Shown: piece after piece, positions 43,708-52,899 of the stretch
Layout: every line of letters starts with the position of its first letter
Position numbering within the stretch: position 1 is the stretch's first letter
Origin: Acidobacteriota bacterium
Lineage (GTDB): Bacteria; Acidobacteriota; Blastocatellia; RBC074
Length of the DNA: 64,000 bases
Direction: 5' to 3'
Assembly: GCA_018269055.1 (NCBI GenBank)
Contig: JAFDVI010000028.1
Coordinates: forward strand, 124,001 to 188,000
Notes under the pieces: generated by a model
Seen by the model: only the letters and a program-made list of their open reading frames with translations
What the model was told of the DNA's origin: nothing
Databases searched by the model: none
Made by a program: the position numbers and the translations under genes

Positions 43708-44904
43708 ATGGCTGAACTCACGCAAAGCAAACAGCGGCTGGTCGCGCTGACTTCGTTTTTGAATCTGTACGCGCTGGTCGGCATAGCCTTTTACGGCCCG
43801 CCGTTCTTTTATGATTTTTTGGTCAACCAGTTTCACTGGTCGCGCGAAGAAGTGACTTCGGGAAACACCTTTGGGAAAACCCTTGTACTGCCGCTGTTCG
43901 GATTTGCCGCCGGATGGATCATTGACCGTTTCGGCCTGAAGCGGTTGATGATCGTAGGGATTTTGTTCGGCGCGATTTCGATCATTGGATTGGGACAGGT
44001 CAACACGCTGCCGCTGTTTTACACCTGCTTCATTTTCAACGCGCTTGGGTACGTTTGCGCCGGGCCGCTGCCGAACCAGGTGTTGCTGTCGCGTTGGTTC
44101 AAAGAATCGCGCGGCAAGGCGATGGGCTTTGCATACCTGGGCATAGGGCTTGGCGGAGCAATCACGGTCAAAATGGCTGCGTGGTTGACAGGCAAATTCG
44201 GCTGGCAAACTTCGCTGTTGTGTTTGGGCGTGTTGATGGCGATTGTCGCGTTGCCGCTGACGCTGATGGTCAATGACAAATCGGAAGAATTCGGCGAACA
44301 AAGCAAAGCGCCAGTGATTCCACTGGGCGAAATTTTGCGCAGCCCGTCGTTTTACCTGCTGGCGATTGGGAGTTTATGTTCCATCGGTGCGGTCGGCGCG
44401 ACGAATCAACATTTGAAATTGTACCTGGCGCGCGACAATGGCTTTTCTCAAGACGCGGCGGCGAACGTCATTGCGTTGGTGTTGTTCACCAGCAATGTAG
44501 GCCGAATTTTAATGGGTTGGCTGGCGGATCGCTTTCCCAAAAAATACGTGATGATTTTGATTTACCTGCTGGTCGCATGCGGCATTCCGTTGTTGTTTTT
44601 TATCAAAGCTCCCGGCGCAATTTACCTGTTCGCCATTGTGTTCGGCATCGGCATGGGCGGCGATTACATGATCATTCCGCTGATGGCTGCGGAACTCTTT
44701 GGTCTTCGCGTGATGGGGCGCGTAATGGGTTTGATCATCATTGTGGACGGGCTATCCGAAGCCTGGGTTCCGAAATTGGTTGGCAGATTGCGCGATCAAA
44801 ATTCGACTTATACCAAAGGCTTTGCGCTGATGATTGGCTTGGCGCTGTTTGGCGCGCTGGCTATTTCCTTGTTGCCCAGAAAACCCAAACACGCAGATGC
44901 TTGA
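43708..44904 (+). CDS. MFS transporter (oxalate/formate antiporter-like)
   Basis: 398 residues with twelve predicted helices; ATG 43708 has AAAGGAAA upstream, whereas the open frame goes back to 43633. Typical sequence includes GWIIDRFGLKRLM after helix 2, RWFKESRGKAMGFAYLGIGLGG near helix 4-5 and GWLADRFPKKY in the second half. OFA-type carriers move small organic acids. In this operon it probably imports the sugar acid that the downstream enzymes handle. Overlaps the next gene by 8 bases. Confidence 0.92.
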   Translation: MAELTQSKQRLVALTSFLNLYALVGIAFYGPPFFYDFLVNQFHWSREEVTSGNTFGKTLVLPLFGFAAGWIIDRFGLKRLMIVGILFGAISIIGLGQVNTLPLFYTCFIFNALGYVCAGPLPNQVLLSRWFKESRGKAMGFAYLGIGLGGAITVKMAAWLTGKFGWQTSLLCLGVLMAIVALPLTLMVNDKSEEFGEQSKAPVIPLGEILRSPSFYLLAIGSLCSIGAVGATNQHLKLYLARDNGFSQDAAANVIALVLFTSNVGRILMGWLADRFPKKYVMILIYLLVACGIPLLFFIKAPGAIYLFAIVFGIGMGGDYMIIPLMAAELFGLRVMGRVMGLIIIVDGLSEAWVPKLVGRLRDQNSTYTKGFALMIGLALFGALAISLLPRKPKHADA

Positions 44905-45754
44905 CGATGCAATCCAGCTTCGAGCTATGACCTCCGCCGATATTCCGGTGGGCTTAAGTTTGTGCCGAATCGCTCGATGGAATCAGGTCGAACGCGATTG
45001 GGAATTGTTTCTGCGACTTACTCCCGGCGATTGTCGTGTTGCTGTCAAAGCCGGGCAAGTCGTTGGCACAGTGACGACGGTCAGTTATCAAAACGTTTTC
45101 AGTTGGATCGGCATGGTGTTGGTTGACCCGGCAGAGCGGCGGCAGGGAATCGGCACGAAACTGCTGAACGAAGCTTTGAATGTGTTGAAAGATCAACCGC
45201 TGATTGGCTTGGACGCTACGCCCGCTGGCCGCGAAGTGTATTTGAAGCTGGGCTTTGTGGATGAATGCCGATTGAGCCGAATGGAAGCTGTTGTTTCCGG
45301 TTTTTCGCAGGACGAAAATAACCCGGCGAGGCGAATGGCCGAAGCGGATTTGCCGAAGGTGTTTGCGCTGGACAAAAACGTGTTTGGCGCCGACCGTAGC
45401 CTATTGCTGCAACGGATGTTTGCTGGAGCGCGGGAATTGGCCTGGGTTTTGCTGAGGGAACAAAGGATTATTGGTTTTACGTTCGGCAGACACGGATTCA
45501 ATTTTGAGCAGCTTGGGCCAATCGTTGCGGAAAATGTTCAAACGGCGACGCATTTGGTTATGACTTGTTTGGCGGAACAGTCTGGAAAGCGATTTCTTGT
45601 TGATGCCGCACATCACGACGCAGAGTGGTTGCGATGGCTGGAATCTGTAGGCTTCAAAGAGCAGCGGCCTTTCGTTCGGATGTTTCGCGGTGAGGGCCGC
45701 AGGCCAGGATTGCCCGAAAAGCAGTTTGCGATTTTGGGGCCTGAATTTGGCTAA
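44897..45754 (+). CDS. GNAT N-acetyltransferase with two GNAT domains
   Basis: 285 residues. The first GNAT domain has the acetyl-CoA loop DPAERRQGIGTKLLNEAL; the second (residues about 140-285) is more diverged and follows EADLPKVFALD. Start ATG 44897 lies inside the MFS gene. The same arrangement is common near sugar-acid operons, but the acceptor is unknown. Followed 2 bases later by the epimerase gene. Confidence 0.85.
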   Translation: MLDDAIQLRAMTSADIPVGLSLCRIARWNQVERDWELFLRLTPGDCRVAVKAGQVVGTVTTVSYQNVFSWIGMVLVDPAERRQGIGTKLLNEALNVLKDQPLIGLDATPAGREVYLKLGFVDECRLSRMEAVVSGFSQDENNPARRMAEADLPKVFALDKNVFGADRSLLLQRMFAGARELAWVLLREQRIIGFTFGRHGFNFEQLGPIVAENVQTATHLVMTCLAEQSGKRFLVDAAHHDAEWLRWLESVGFKEQRPFVRMFRGEGRRPGLPEKQFAILGPEFG

Positions 45755-45756
45755 CA

Positions 45757-46779
45757 ATGCTGATCGAAACCGAGGAACAATTGGAAGCGCAATTGGCTAA
45801 GCCCAACGAGCGCGACGTGGCGTTGATGCAGCGGCTCACAGGCAATGTGATGGTGCTGGGCGCGGGCGGCAAAATGGGTCCATCGCTGGCGAAACGCTGC
45901 AAACAAGCTATCGAAATTGCAGGCGCGGCGAAGCGTGTGATTGCAGTTTCACGCTTTTCTTCCGCTGACGCGCAAGCTGAGTTGGAAGCAGCGGGCGTTG
46001 AAACCATCTCCTGTGACCTGCTCGACCGCGACGAAGTTGACCGGCTGCCTGATTGCGAAAACGTTTTGTATCTGGCAGGCAGAAAATTCGGATCGGCGGA
46101 TCGAAGCGATTTGACCTGGGCGAGCAACACTGTGGTTCCAGCGTATGCCGCGCATCGTTACAGGGCAGCGCGCATCGTGGTGTTTTCGACCGGCAATGTG
46201 TACCCATTCGTCAATGTGGCGAGCGGAGGTTCTGTTGAAGGCGATGAACTCGCTCCACGTGGCGAATACGCGCAATCCTGTCTGGGACGCGAACGCGTCT
46301 TTGAATATTTTTCGCGTGAACACGGCACGCGCTGTTTGCTGTTCCGGCTGAATTACGCAGTGGATTTGCGCTATGGCGTGCTGGTGGACATTGCTCGCAA
46401 AGTGTTTGACGGACAACCGGTTGATCTGACGGTGTCGCATTTCAACGTGATCTGGCAAGGCGATGCCAATTCGTATGCACTGCGAAGCCTGGAATTGTGC
46501 GAAGCGCCGCCGCGCATTTTGAACGTGACTGGCGGCGAAATTGTCTCTGTGCAGGAAGCCGCAGATTTCTTCGCACGGCGATTCCGATGTAAAGCCGGAT
46601 TCAAAGGCGAATCCTCGGGCGTGGCGTTGCTGAATAACACGACGCTTTGTCATCAGTTGCTGGGCAAGCCGGAGATGAAGCTGGAAGAGTTGATGGAGTT
46701 GGTCGCACGCTGGGTGGAACTTGGCGGCAGAAGTTTGAACAAACCGACCAAATTTGAAGTCGCCGACGGAAAATTTTGA
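45757..46779 (+). CDS. NAD-dependent epimerase/dehydratase-like protein (extended SDR)
   Basis: 340 residues with the cofactor motif VLGAGGKMGPSLAK, VLYLAGRKFG, STGNVYPF and a C-terminal substrate domain. The catalytic pair is unusual: the expected YxxxK reads Y-A-Q-S-C in GEYAQSCLGRER, so the Lys is replaced by Cys, followed by GRERVFEY. The enzyme may be a diverged uronate dehydrogenase or epimerase or a non-catalytic binder. Tightly packed with genes on both sides (2- and 4-base gaps). Confidence 0.85.
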   Translation: MLIETEEQLEAQLAKPNERDVALMQRLTGNVMVLGAGGKMGPSLAKRCKQAIEIAGAAKRVIAVSRFSSADAQAELEAAGVETISCDLLDRDEVDRLPDCENVLYLAGRKFGSADRSDLTWASNTVVPAYAAHRYRAARIVVFSTGNVYPFVNVASGGSVEGDELAPRGEYAQSCLGRERVFEYFSREHGTRCLLFRLNYAVDLRYGVLVDIARKVFDGQPVDLTVSHFNVIWQGDANSYALRSLELCEAPPRILNVTGGEIVSVQEAADFFARRFRCKAGFKGESSGVALLNNTTLCHQLLGKPEMKLEELMELVARWVELGGRSLNKPTKFEVADGKF

Positions 46780-46783
46780 AGCA

Positions 46784-47839
46784 ATGGGCGTTGATCCGAA
46801 CATTAAACGGTTGTTGTTGGAAGGAGCCGTGATTCCTGCGCATCCGCTGGCGTTGACCGAAGGCAGAAAGCTGGATGAACGCCATCAGCGCGCATTGACG
46901 CGGTATTACTGCGATGCGGGAGCAGGCGGCATCGCCGTCGGAGTTCACACCACGCAGTTTGCCATTCGTGATCCCAAAGTCGGTTTGTTCCAGCCGGTAT
47001 TGAAACTGGCGATGGAAGCATCATGCGAATGGGAACAGAGAAACGGTCGGCGAATGATCAAAATCGCGGGAGTCTGCGGGACGACCGAACAAGCTGTCAA
47101 GGAAGCTGCGTTTGCGCGCGACGTTGGTTATGACATCGGATTGCTGAGTTTGGCTGCTCTGCGCGAAGCGACAAACGATCAGTTGATTGCTCATTGCCGC
47201 CGAGTCAGCGAAGCGATTCCACTGTTCGGATTTTACCTGCAACCGGCGGTCGGCGGGCGATTGTTGAGCTATGATTTCTGGCGCGCATTTTTTGAGATTG
47301 AAGCCATCGCGGCAGTGAAAATTGCTCCTTTCAACCGGTATCAAACGCTGGATGTCGTTCGCGCGCTGGCAGACAGCGGTCGGCAAACCGATATAGCGCT
47401 TTACACTGGCAACGATGACAACATTGTTGCCGACCTGTTGACGGAGTTTTATTTGCCTGAAGGCGCGAAGCTGCATTTTGCCGGTGGCTTGCTGGGACAT
47501 TGGGCGGTTTGGACGCAACAGGCGGTTCGGTTGTTGGACGAGGTGAAGGCTTGCCGAAGGCGAAACGGCGCCGGAGCATTTGATCTGCTCGCGCGTTCGG
47601 CTGAAGTGACGGATGCCAACGCAGCACTGTTTGACGTGAAAAACAATTTTGCTGGCTGCATTGCCGGGCTGCACGAAATTTTGCGGCGGCAAGGATTGAT
47701 ATCCGGGCGATGGTGCATTGATCCCCATGAAGAGTTGTCGCCCGGCCAGTTGGAGGAAATTGACCGGGTTTGCGCCGCTTATCCACAATTAAATGATGAT
47801 AAGTTCGTTGCCGAAAACCTGGGTCGCTGGCTGAACTAA
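46784..47839 (+). CDS. dihydrodipicolinate synthase family aldolase
   Basis: 351 residues from ATG 46784; an upstream TTG frame reaches 46754. The family TIM barrel is visible: IPAHPLALTEGRKLDERHQ, YYCDAGAGGIAVGVHTTQF, the active-site loop and the Schiff-base Lys in AAVKIAPFNRYQ. The usual GTTGE is replaced by a VGVHTT stretch. Relatives include keto-deoxy-sugar acid aldolases and dehydratases, which fits the operon role. The last gene of the series starting at 41424. Confidence 0.88.
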   Translation: MGVDPNIKRLLLEGAVIPAHPLALTEGRKLDERHQRALTRYYCDAGAGGIAVGVHTTQFAIRDPKVGLFQPVLKLAMEASCEWEQRNGRRMIKIAGVCGTTEQAVKEAAFARDVGYDIGLLSLAALREATNDQLIAHCRRVSEAIPLFGFYLQPAVGGRLLSYDFWRAFFEIEAIAAVKIAPFNRYQTLDVVRALADSGRQTDIALYTGNDDNIVADLLTEFYLPEGAKLHFAGGLLGHWAVWTQQAVRLLDEVKACRRRNGAGAFDLLARSAEVTDANAALFDVKNNFAGCIAGLHEILRRQGLISGRWCIDPHEELSPGQLEEIDRVCAAYPQLNDDKFVAENLGRWLN

Positions 47840-47907
47840 GAAAGAACTGAAAACTCCTCGTAACCGGTTAGAGCGAATCCAAGTCTATCTTGGTGAGGAT
47901 AGTCAAA

Positions 47908-49551
47908 ATGAAACTAAAATTTTCTGGGAAACAAATTCTTATAACCATTGCGGTATTGGCAGTGGCGGGAACGGCGGGCTGGTTTTTTTGGAGCAAACGG
48001 GAAGCCAGTGCTGAAGAATATCTGACCGCCAAAATTGAGCGAGGGGATCTTCGTAATAGTGTGTTTGCCACCGGCACGCTGCAAGCCGTAACCACGGTTC
48101 AGGTGGGCAGTCAAGTGTCAGGAACCATTGCGTCTTTATCGGCGGATTTCAACACCAAAGTTCATAGAGGGCAGGTTGTAGCGCAGCTTGATCCTTCGAT
48201 CTTGCAGGCACAGGTTTCTTCAGCCCGCGCCAATCTGGAACAGGCGAAGGCGAGCGCCGCAGATGCGCAGGCGAAATTATTGGCCGCGAAAGCGAACGTT
48301 CAAAACCTGCAGGCAGGCGTGTCGAGCGCAAATGCCAATTTGTCGGCGCTAAAAGCTCAAATGGATGATGCTGCCAGTTTGTTGAAACGGCAAAAAGCGT
48401 TGGCGGACGCAGGCATTGCGGCGGAACGTGATTTGGAATCGGCGCGGACGACTTATAACGCGGCAGAGGCCCGATATAAACAAGCCGTGGCGCAATTGGA
48501 ACAGGCGCGCTCCAGCGAACAATCTTCTGCCACTGCGGGGGTGGCTCAGGCGGAAGCGCAGGTCAAACAAACCCAGGCGCAGGTCAAACAAACGGAAGCT
48601 TCGTTGAAATTGGCTGAGGTGAATTTGAGTCATACGACCATTGTTTCGCCGATTGATGGTGTGGTTGTGTCGCGCAACGTGGACGTGGGGCAAACGGTCG
48701 CTGCCAGTTTTTCAGCGCCGGTGTTGTTTACCATCGCCAACGACCTGACGCAGATGCAGGTCATTGCCAACATTGACCAGGCGGACATTGGCTCAATCAA
48801 TCAGGAAAACAAAGTGACATTCACGGTGGATGCTTACACCGGACGCCGGTTTGAAGGCGAGATCAAGGAAATCCGCCTCAGTCCGCAGAACGTTCAGAAC
48901 GTTGTTACTTATAACGTCGTCATCAACGTGCAGAACCCGGATCAGAAGTTGTTGCCCGGAATGACTGCAAACCTGACCTTTGCCGTGGCCGAGCGCAAAG
49001 CAGTGCTCAAGGTGCCAAATGCTGCGCTTCGGTTTTCTCCGAAGGATATGACTCCGGATAAGATTCGAGAGATCATGCGTAGCCAGCGTGGCGGCGGCCA
49101 AGGTGGCGAACAGCAAGCTCAATCATCTGAAGGCGCTCAGCAAGGAGCACAAGCTGGTCAAGCTGATGGCAGCGGCAACAGGCAGGGACGACGTGCTCAA
49201 CAAGGGCAAGGAGGGCAGGAAGGTCAACAGGGTCAGCGCAGTCAGCAGGGACAGGCAGGAGAAAATGGCGGTGGTCGTCGTACAGGCGGTGGATCGGGTG
49301 TTCCAGGCGAAGGGCAATGGCGTTTGGTGTGGGTGCTGGGCGCCGATAACAAACCACAACCGCGCAGAGTCAAACTTGGCATTACCGATGGCACCGCCAC
49401 CGAAGTAATGGATGGGAATCTGCAGGAAGGAGAGACCATCATTGTCGGGCAGAAAATCTCTGGCAATGGCGCAACGACAACCAGCACGCGTCCGCCGGGA
49501 TTTGGTGGCGCTCCGTTCGGCGGTGGACCTGCCGGTGGAGGCCGCAGATAA
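47908..49551 (+). CDS. HlyD/MacA-type membrane fusion protein with Gly/Gln-rich insertion
   Basis: 547 residues from ATG 47908, preceded by GGTGAGGAT. N-terminal helix, lipoyl halves around a long coiled-coil hairpin (residues about 85-230, full of QAEAQVKQTQAQVKQT repeats), a beta-barrel (VIANIDQADIGSI) and a final domain. Between residues about 390 and 465 is a low-complexity run rich in Gly and Gln (nucleotides about 49080-49315), unusual for MacA. The protein links an inner-membrane MacB-like pump to an outer-membrane channel. ATPase and permease genes follow. Confidence 0.93.
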   Translation: MKLKFSGKQILITIAVLAVAGTAGWFFWSKREASAEEYLTAKIERGDLRNSVFATGTLQAVTTVQVGSQVSGTIASLSADFNTKVHRGQVVAQLDPSILQAQVSSARANLEQAKASAADAQAKLLAAKANVQNLQAGVSSANANLSALKAQMDDAASLLKRQKALADAGIAAERDLESARTTYNAAEARYKQAVAQLEQARSSEQSSATAGVAQAEAQVKQTQAQVKQTEASLKLAEVNLSHTTIVSPIDGVVVSRNVDVGQTVAASFSAPVLFTIANDLTQMQVIANIDQADIGSINQENKVTFTVDAYTGRRFEGEIKEIRLSPQNVQNVVTYNVVINVQNPDQKLLPGMTANLTFAVAERKAVLKVPNAALRFSPKDMTPDKIREIMRSQRGGGQGGEQQAQSSEGAQQGAQAGQADGSGNRQGRRAQQGQGGQEGQQGQRSQQGQAGENGGGRRTGGGSGVPGEGQWRLVWVLGADNKPQPRRVKLGITDGTATEVMDGNLQEGETIIVGQKISGNGATTTSTRPPGFGGAPFGGGPAGGGRR

Positions 49552-49577
49552 TCAGGCGTGGCTGATCAATTGAGAGG

Positions 49578-49617
49578 GCATAAGCGGTTAGCCTGTTATA
49601 TTGCTCACCGCTTATGC
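49578..49617. other. hairpin between fusion-protein and ATPase genes
   Basis: GCATAAGCGGT at 49578-49588 pairs with ACCGCTTATGC at 49607-49617, extendable by AGC/GCT. There is no strong T-tract, so partial attenuation inside the operon is plausible. Confidence 0.65.
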
Positions 49618-49644
49618 TCTTTGGCATCTTATTAGAGACAAAAC

Positions 49645-50478
49645 ATGCAAGTGGCAACAGTGACAGAACAAACGAAAAAGATTGAGGTAGGTGCGGAACC
49701 GCTGAGGACTGAAAACACAGCGCGCCCGGTCATTGAGATTGATCACCTGCACAAGGTTTACAAAACAGGCGATGTCGAAGTCCACGCATTGCGCGGCGTA
49801 TCCATGACTATTCGCGAAGGCGAATTCATCGCAATTATGGGCACCTCCGGCTCCGGCAAATCTACGATGATGAATATCGTGGGCTGTTTGGATCGCCCAA
49901 CACGTGGCAAATACGTCCTGGACGGACACGATGTTTCGCAGCTTTCCAAAGATCAGCGTGCGGACATTCGGAATCTGAAAATTGGGTTTGTCTTTCAGGG
50001 GTTCAATCTTCTCTCTCGAACTTCGGCCTTGGAAAACGTTGAGCTGCCAATGTTGTATGCCAACGTTCCGACCGAAGAACGGCATAAACGCGCGCACGAA
50101 GCATTGATTTCCGTTGGATTGGCAGGGCGTGAATACAACCATCCGAATCAACTTTCCGGCGGTCAGCAACAACGCGTCGCTATCGCACGCTCACTGGTCA
50201 ATCGTCCCACGTTGATTCTGGCCGATGAACCGACAGGCAATCTGGACACTCGGACTTCCATCGAAGTGATGGAAATTTTTCAACGGTTGAATCGGGAAAA
50301 AGGCATCACGATCGTGCTGGTTACGCACGAACAGGACATCGCCGAGTACACCAAGCGAGTGGTGGTGTTTCGTGATGGTAAAATCAGACGCGATTACAAG
50401 ATTGACGAACCGCGCGATGCCGCCGAGGAGCTAAGACTCTTGCCACCTCCAAACGATGATGACGATGATGAGGAGTAA
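49645..50478 (+). CDS. ABC transporter ATPase, MacB/LolD family
   Basis: 277 residues with a single ABC domain: Walker [12 protein letters not shown]-loop FVFQGFNLL, signature [15 protein letters not shown], Walker [13 protein letters not shown] and H-loop [10 protein letters not shown]. An N-terminal extension of about 25 residues and an acidic tail ([11 protein letters not shown]) frame it. It energises the permease that starts 4 bases after its stop. Confidence 0.96.
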   Translation: MQVATVTEQTKKIEVGAEPLRTENTARPVIEIDHLHKVYKTGDVEVHALRGVSMTIREGEFIAIMGTSGSGKSTMMNIVGCLDRPTRGKYVLDGHDVSQLSKDQRADIRNLKIGFVFQGFNLLSRTSALENVELPMLYANVPTEERHKRAHEALISVGLAGREYNHPNQLSGGQQQRVAIARSLVNRPTLILADEPTGNLDTRTSIEVMEIFQRLNREKGITIVLVTHEQDIAEYTKRVVVFRDGKIRRDYKIDEPRDAAEELRLLPPPNDDDDDEE

Positions 50479-50481
50479 AAC

Positions 50482-51705
50482 ATGAATTTTCTAGTAGTTT
50501 TTCGAGTCGCTTTTCGTGCCTTGGCCCGCAACAAAATGCGCTCGGCATTGACAATGTTGGGTGTGATCATTGGCGTGGGGTCCGTGATTGCAATGGTCAG
50601 CATCGGGCAGGGAGCGCAAGCTTCGGTCCAGGAACAGATTGCCAGCGTCGGCACGAATCTACTGTTTGTCCGCGCCGGTTCACAAAATACGGGCGGCGTT
50701 CGCAGCGGCACGGATCAAGGCGGCACCAATACTTTGACCGTCGAAGACATCGAAGCCATCAAGCGCGAGGTGCCAAGTGTGGGAATGGCCAGCCCGTCGG
50801 TGATGAACCGTTCGCAAATTGTATTCGGCAACCAAAACTGGAATACGCAAATTCAAGGCGTTAGCGAGCAATATCTGGATATTCGCAAATGGAAAATGCA
50901 GTCCGGCACCTTTTTCACGGAAGCGGACGTGCGTACGGCTGCGCGCGTTGCAGTGATTGGTGCAACGATTGCAGATAATCTTTTCCCTGGAATTGATCCG
51001 GTCGGGCAGATGATTCGCGTGCGCGAATTGCCGTTTCGTGTGGTTGGCGTGCTGGCCAGACGCGGGCAGGATCAGCAGGGACGCGACCAGGATGATCTGG
51101 TCATGGCTCCTTACACCACAGTGCAAAAGAAACTGCTGGCCATTACTTACATTCAGTTTGCCAATGTTTCGGCCATTTCGCCCGAAGCGACGAAGCTTGC
51201 CGAACAACAAATCACAGACTTGCTTCGCCAACGGCACAAGCTGGCGCCCAATCAGGAAAACGATTTTTCGGTTCGCAATATGACGGACGTTGCAGACGCG
51301 GCGGATGAAACCAATCGAATCATGACGCTATTGCTGGGCAGCATCGCCGGAGTTTCCTTGCTCGTTGGCGGGATCGGCATTATGAACATCATGTTGGTGT
51401 CCGTCACAGAGCGCACGCGTGAAATCGGGATTCGTATGGCCATTGGCGCGCGTTCGTCCATTGTTCAAACGCAGTTTCTGATTGAATCCATCGTGCTTAG
51501 CCTGGCTGGCGGTGCGATTGGCATTGCGCTTGGCATTACAGTTTCGATTTTGATTCCTAAAATGCTTGGCTGGCCGACGCTGATTTCAGCAACAGCGATT
51601 TTTGGCTCCGTGTTGTTTTCCGCAGCCATCGGCATCATTTTTGGATTCTTTCCGGCTCGCAAAGCCGCCGGGCTCGACCCGATTGAAGCCTTGCGTTACG
51701 AATAA
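50482..51705 (+). CDS. ABC transporter permease, MacB family
   Basis: 407 residues: N-terminal helix (RNKMRSALTMLGVIIGVGSVIAMV), MacB core with YLDIRKWKMQSGTFFTEADV, and three C-terminal FtsX helices with [28 protein letters not shown] and [18 protein letters not shown]. With the preceding genes it forms a complete MacAB-type exporter for peptides, lipids or drugs; substrate unknown. Confidence 0.96.
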   Translation: MNFLVVFRVAFRALARNKMRSALTMLGVIIGVGSVIAMVSIGQGAQASVQEQIASVGTNLLFVRAGSQNTGGVRSGTDQGGTNTLTVEDIEAIKREVPSVGMASPSVMNRSQIVFGNQNWNTQIQGVSEQYLDIRKWKMQSGTFFTEADVRTAARVAVIGATIADNLFPGIDPVGQMIRVRELPFRVVGVLARRGQDQQGRDQDDLVMAPYTTVQKKLLAITYIQFANVSAISPEATKLAEQQITDLLRQRHKLAPNQENDFSVRNMTDVADAADETNRIMTLLLGSIAGVSLLVGGIGIMNIMLVSVTERTREIGIRMAIGARSSIVQTQFLIESIVLSLAGGAIGIALGITVSILIPKMLGWPTLISATAIFGSVLFSAAIGIIFGFFPARKAAGLDPIEALRYE

Positions 51706-51723
51706 TCCGCCAAACAAATACTG

Positions 51724-51797
51724 ACGGGATTTGCGGGGATAAACAGAAAGGAAGCCTCCTACCGGTGCTTTCATTGTTTCCTGTAAATCCCGTTTTT
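51724..51797. terminator. inverted repeat between convergent macB-like and trmL genes
   Basis: ACGGGATTT at 51724-51732 pairs exactly with AAATCCCGT at 51785-51793, followed by TTTT. The span separates two convergent genes and can serve both; the long loop contains further weak pairing. Confidence 0.65.
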
Positions 51798-51798
51798 C

Positions 51799-52275
51799 CT
51801 ATTTCCCCCCAATTTGTCGCAACGCCTCATACAAAACAATTCCCACAGATGTAGCCAGGTTCAATGACCGAATTGCCGGATTTGGCATCGGAACTTTCAG
51901 ACAGTGATCCCAATTGGCGCGCAACAAATCTAACGGTAGCCCGCGCGTTTCCCGCCCGAACACTAGGCAATCATTCGGTTGATATTGCCAATCTGTGTAA
52001 AGCCGTTCGGCTTTCGTTGTGAAGTATAGAAAACGGCAGACAGGCAACGCTTTGTAAAGTGCTTCGGTGTTGTGGTGGTAACGAATTTCCACATCGTCCC
52101 AGTAATCCAACCCCGCACGGCGAACGGCGGCTTCGTCGGTACGAAAGCCCAGTTTTCCAACCAGATGCAAAGTGGTGAACGTCGCTCCGCACAACCGAGC
52201 GATGTTTCCTGTATTCGGTGGAATTTCCGGCTCAATCAATGCAACTTGCAGATTGGAATGGTTGCTGTAATTCAT
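51799..52275 (-). CDS. trmL: tRNA (cytidine(34)-2'-O)-methyltransferase
   Basis: 158 residues of the SpoU family, single catalytic domain without an RNA-binding extension, as in TrmL. Motifs: LIEPEIPPNTGNIARLCGA, LHLVGKLGF, CLVFGRETRGLP and the trefoil knot end PMPNPAIRSLNLATSVGIVLYEAL. It methylates the wobble ribose of some leucine tRNAs. It starts 1 base after the DUF1648 gene stops. Confidence 0.95.
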   Translation of the reverse strand: MNYSNHSNLQVALIEPEIPPNTGNIARLCGATFTTLHLVGKLGFRTDEAAVRRAGLDYWDDVEIRYHHNTEALYKALPVCRFLYFTTKAERLYTDWQYQPNDCLVFGRETRGLPLDLLRANWDHCLKVPMPNPAIRSLNLATSVGIVLYEALRQIGGK

Positions 52276-52276
52276 T

Positions 52277-52699
52277 TCAGTATATTTTCCCGGCGATTAC
52301 TATCCACACGCTGGTTCCCACCATTGCCATCACTATCAACAGCAGAACCCTTACGCCGAGGCTTTTTGCCCGTTCAAATGCGACTTCGCTCATTCGCCAA
52401 GTGATGAAAGCAAAAAGCGCCGTCAGTTCCAATATCATCAGATGTAAGGGCAGTTTCATTGCCGGAGCCATCTTGGGTGTGCCTTCCAGTCGTGTGAACA
52501 GAAACAAGTCCAGCGCCACAATCAACGACGCAATGGTTGGCAGAAGAAAAATCATCCAGCGCCCTCCCCAGTTGTCTGGTTCACCACTGATTCCAAAGTG
52601 GACCGGAATTGTTTCCGGCAAGCTGGGATAACTGCTGACGGCTACCCACCAACATAGGGCAAGAAATACAACTGACAGACAGTCGAAGAAAACGATCAT
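52277..52699 (-). CDS. DUF1648 domain membrane protein
   Basis: 140 residues with four predicted helices; the DUF1648 signature is YPSLPETIPVHFGISGEPDNWGGR near residue 25. It belongs to the SdpI-like membrane group of unknown function. Co-directional and nearly touching trmL. Confidence 0.88.
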   Translation of the reverse strand: MIVFFDCLSVVFLALCWWVAVSSYPSLPETIPVHFGISGEPDNWGGRWMIFLLPTIASLIVALDLFLFTRLEGTPKMAPAMKLPLHLMILELTALFAFITWRMSEVAFERAKSLGVRVLLLIVMAMVGTSVWIVIAGKIY

Positions 52700-52816
52700 C
52701 GCGCCTCCCGAAACTTCAATGTTTTTTCAGGCACCGAGTGCTGTTTGTGTCGAGGGAAGGCCAAGCTTATTGGAGCCGCGTTTGTTGGGTCAAGATGGGC
52801 ATTCTATGTAAATGCA

Positions 52817-52866
52817 AAAGCTGCGAACGAGAGCTCTTTCAAAACTTGGCTCTCGTTCGCAGCTTT
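52817..52866 (-). terminator. strong hairpin terminator for the secreted-protein gene
   Basis: A perfect 17-base stem (52817-52833 against 52850-52866) with a 16-base loop lies just after the stop of the leftward gene 52900-53349; on that strand it is followed by a TTTTGCATTT tail. Confidence 0.85.
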
Positions 52867-52899
52867 GCCTGTTGCGTTCAATTGTCAGAAACCAATCAG

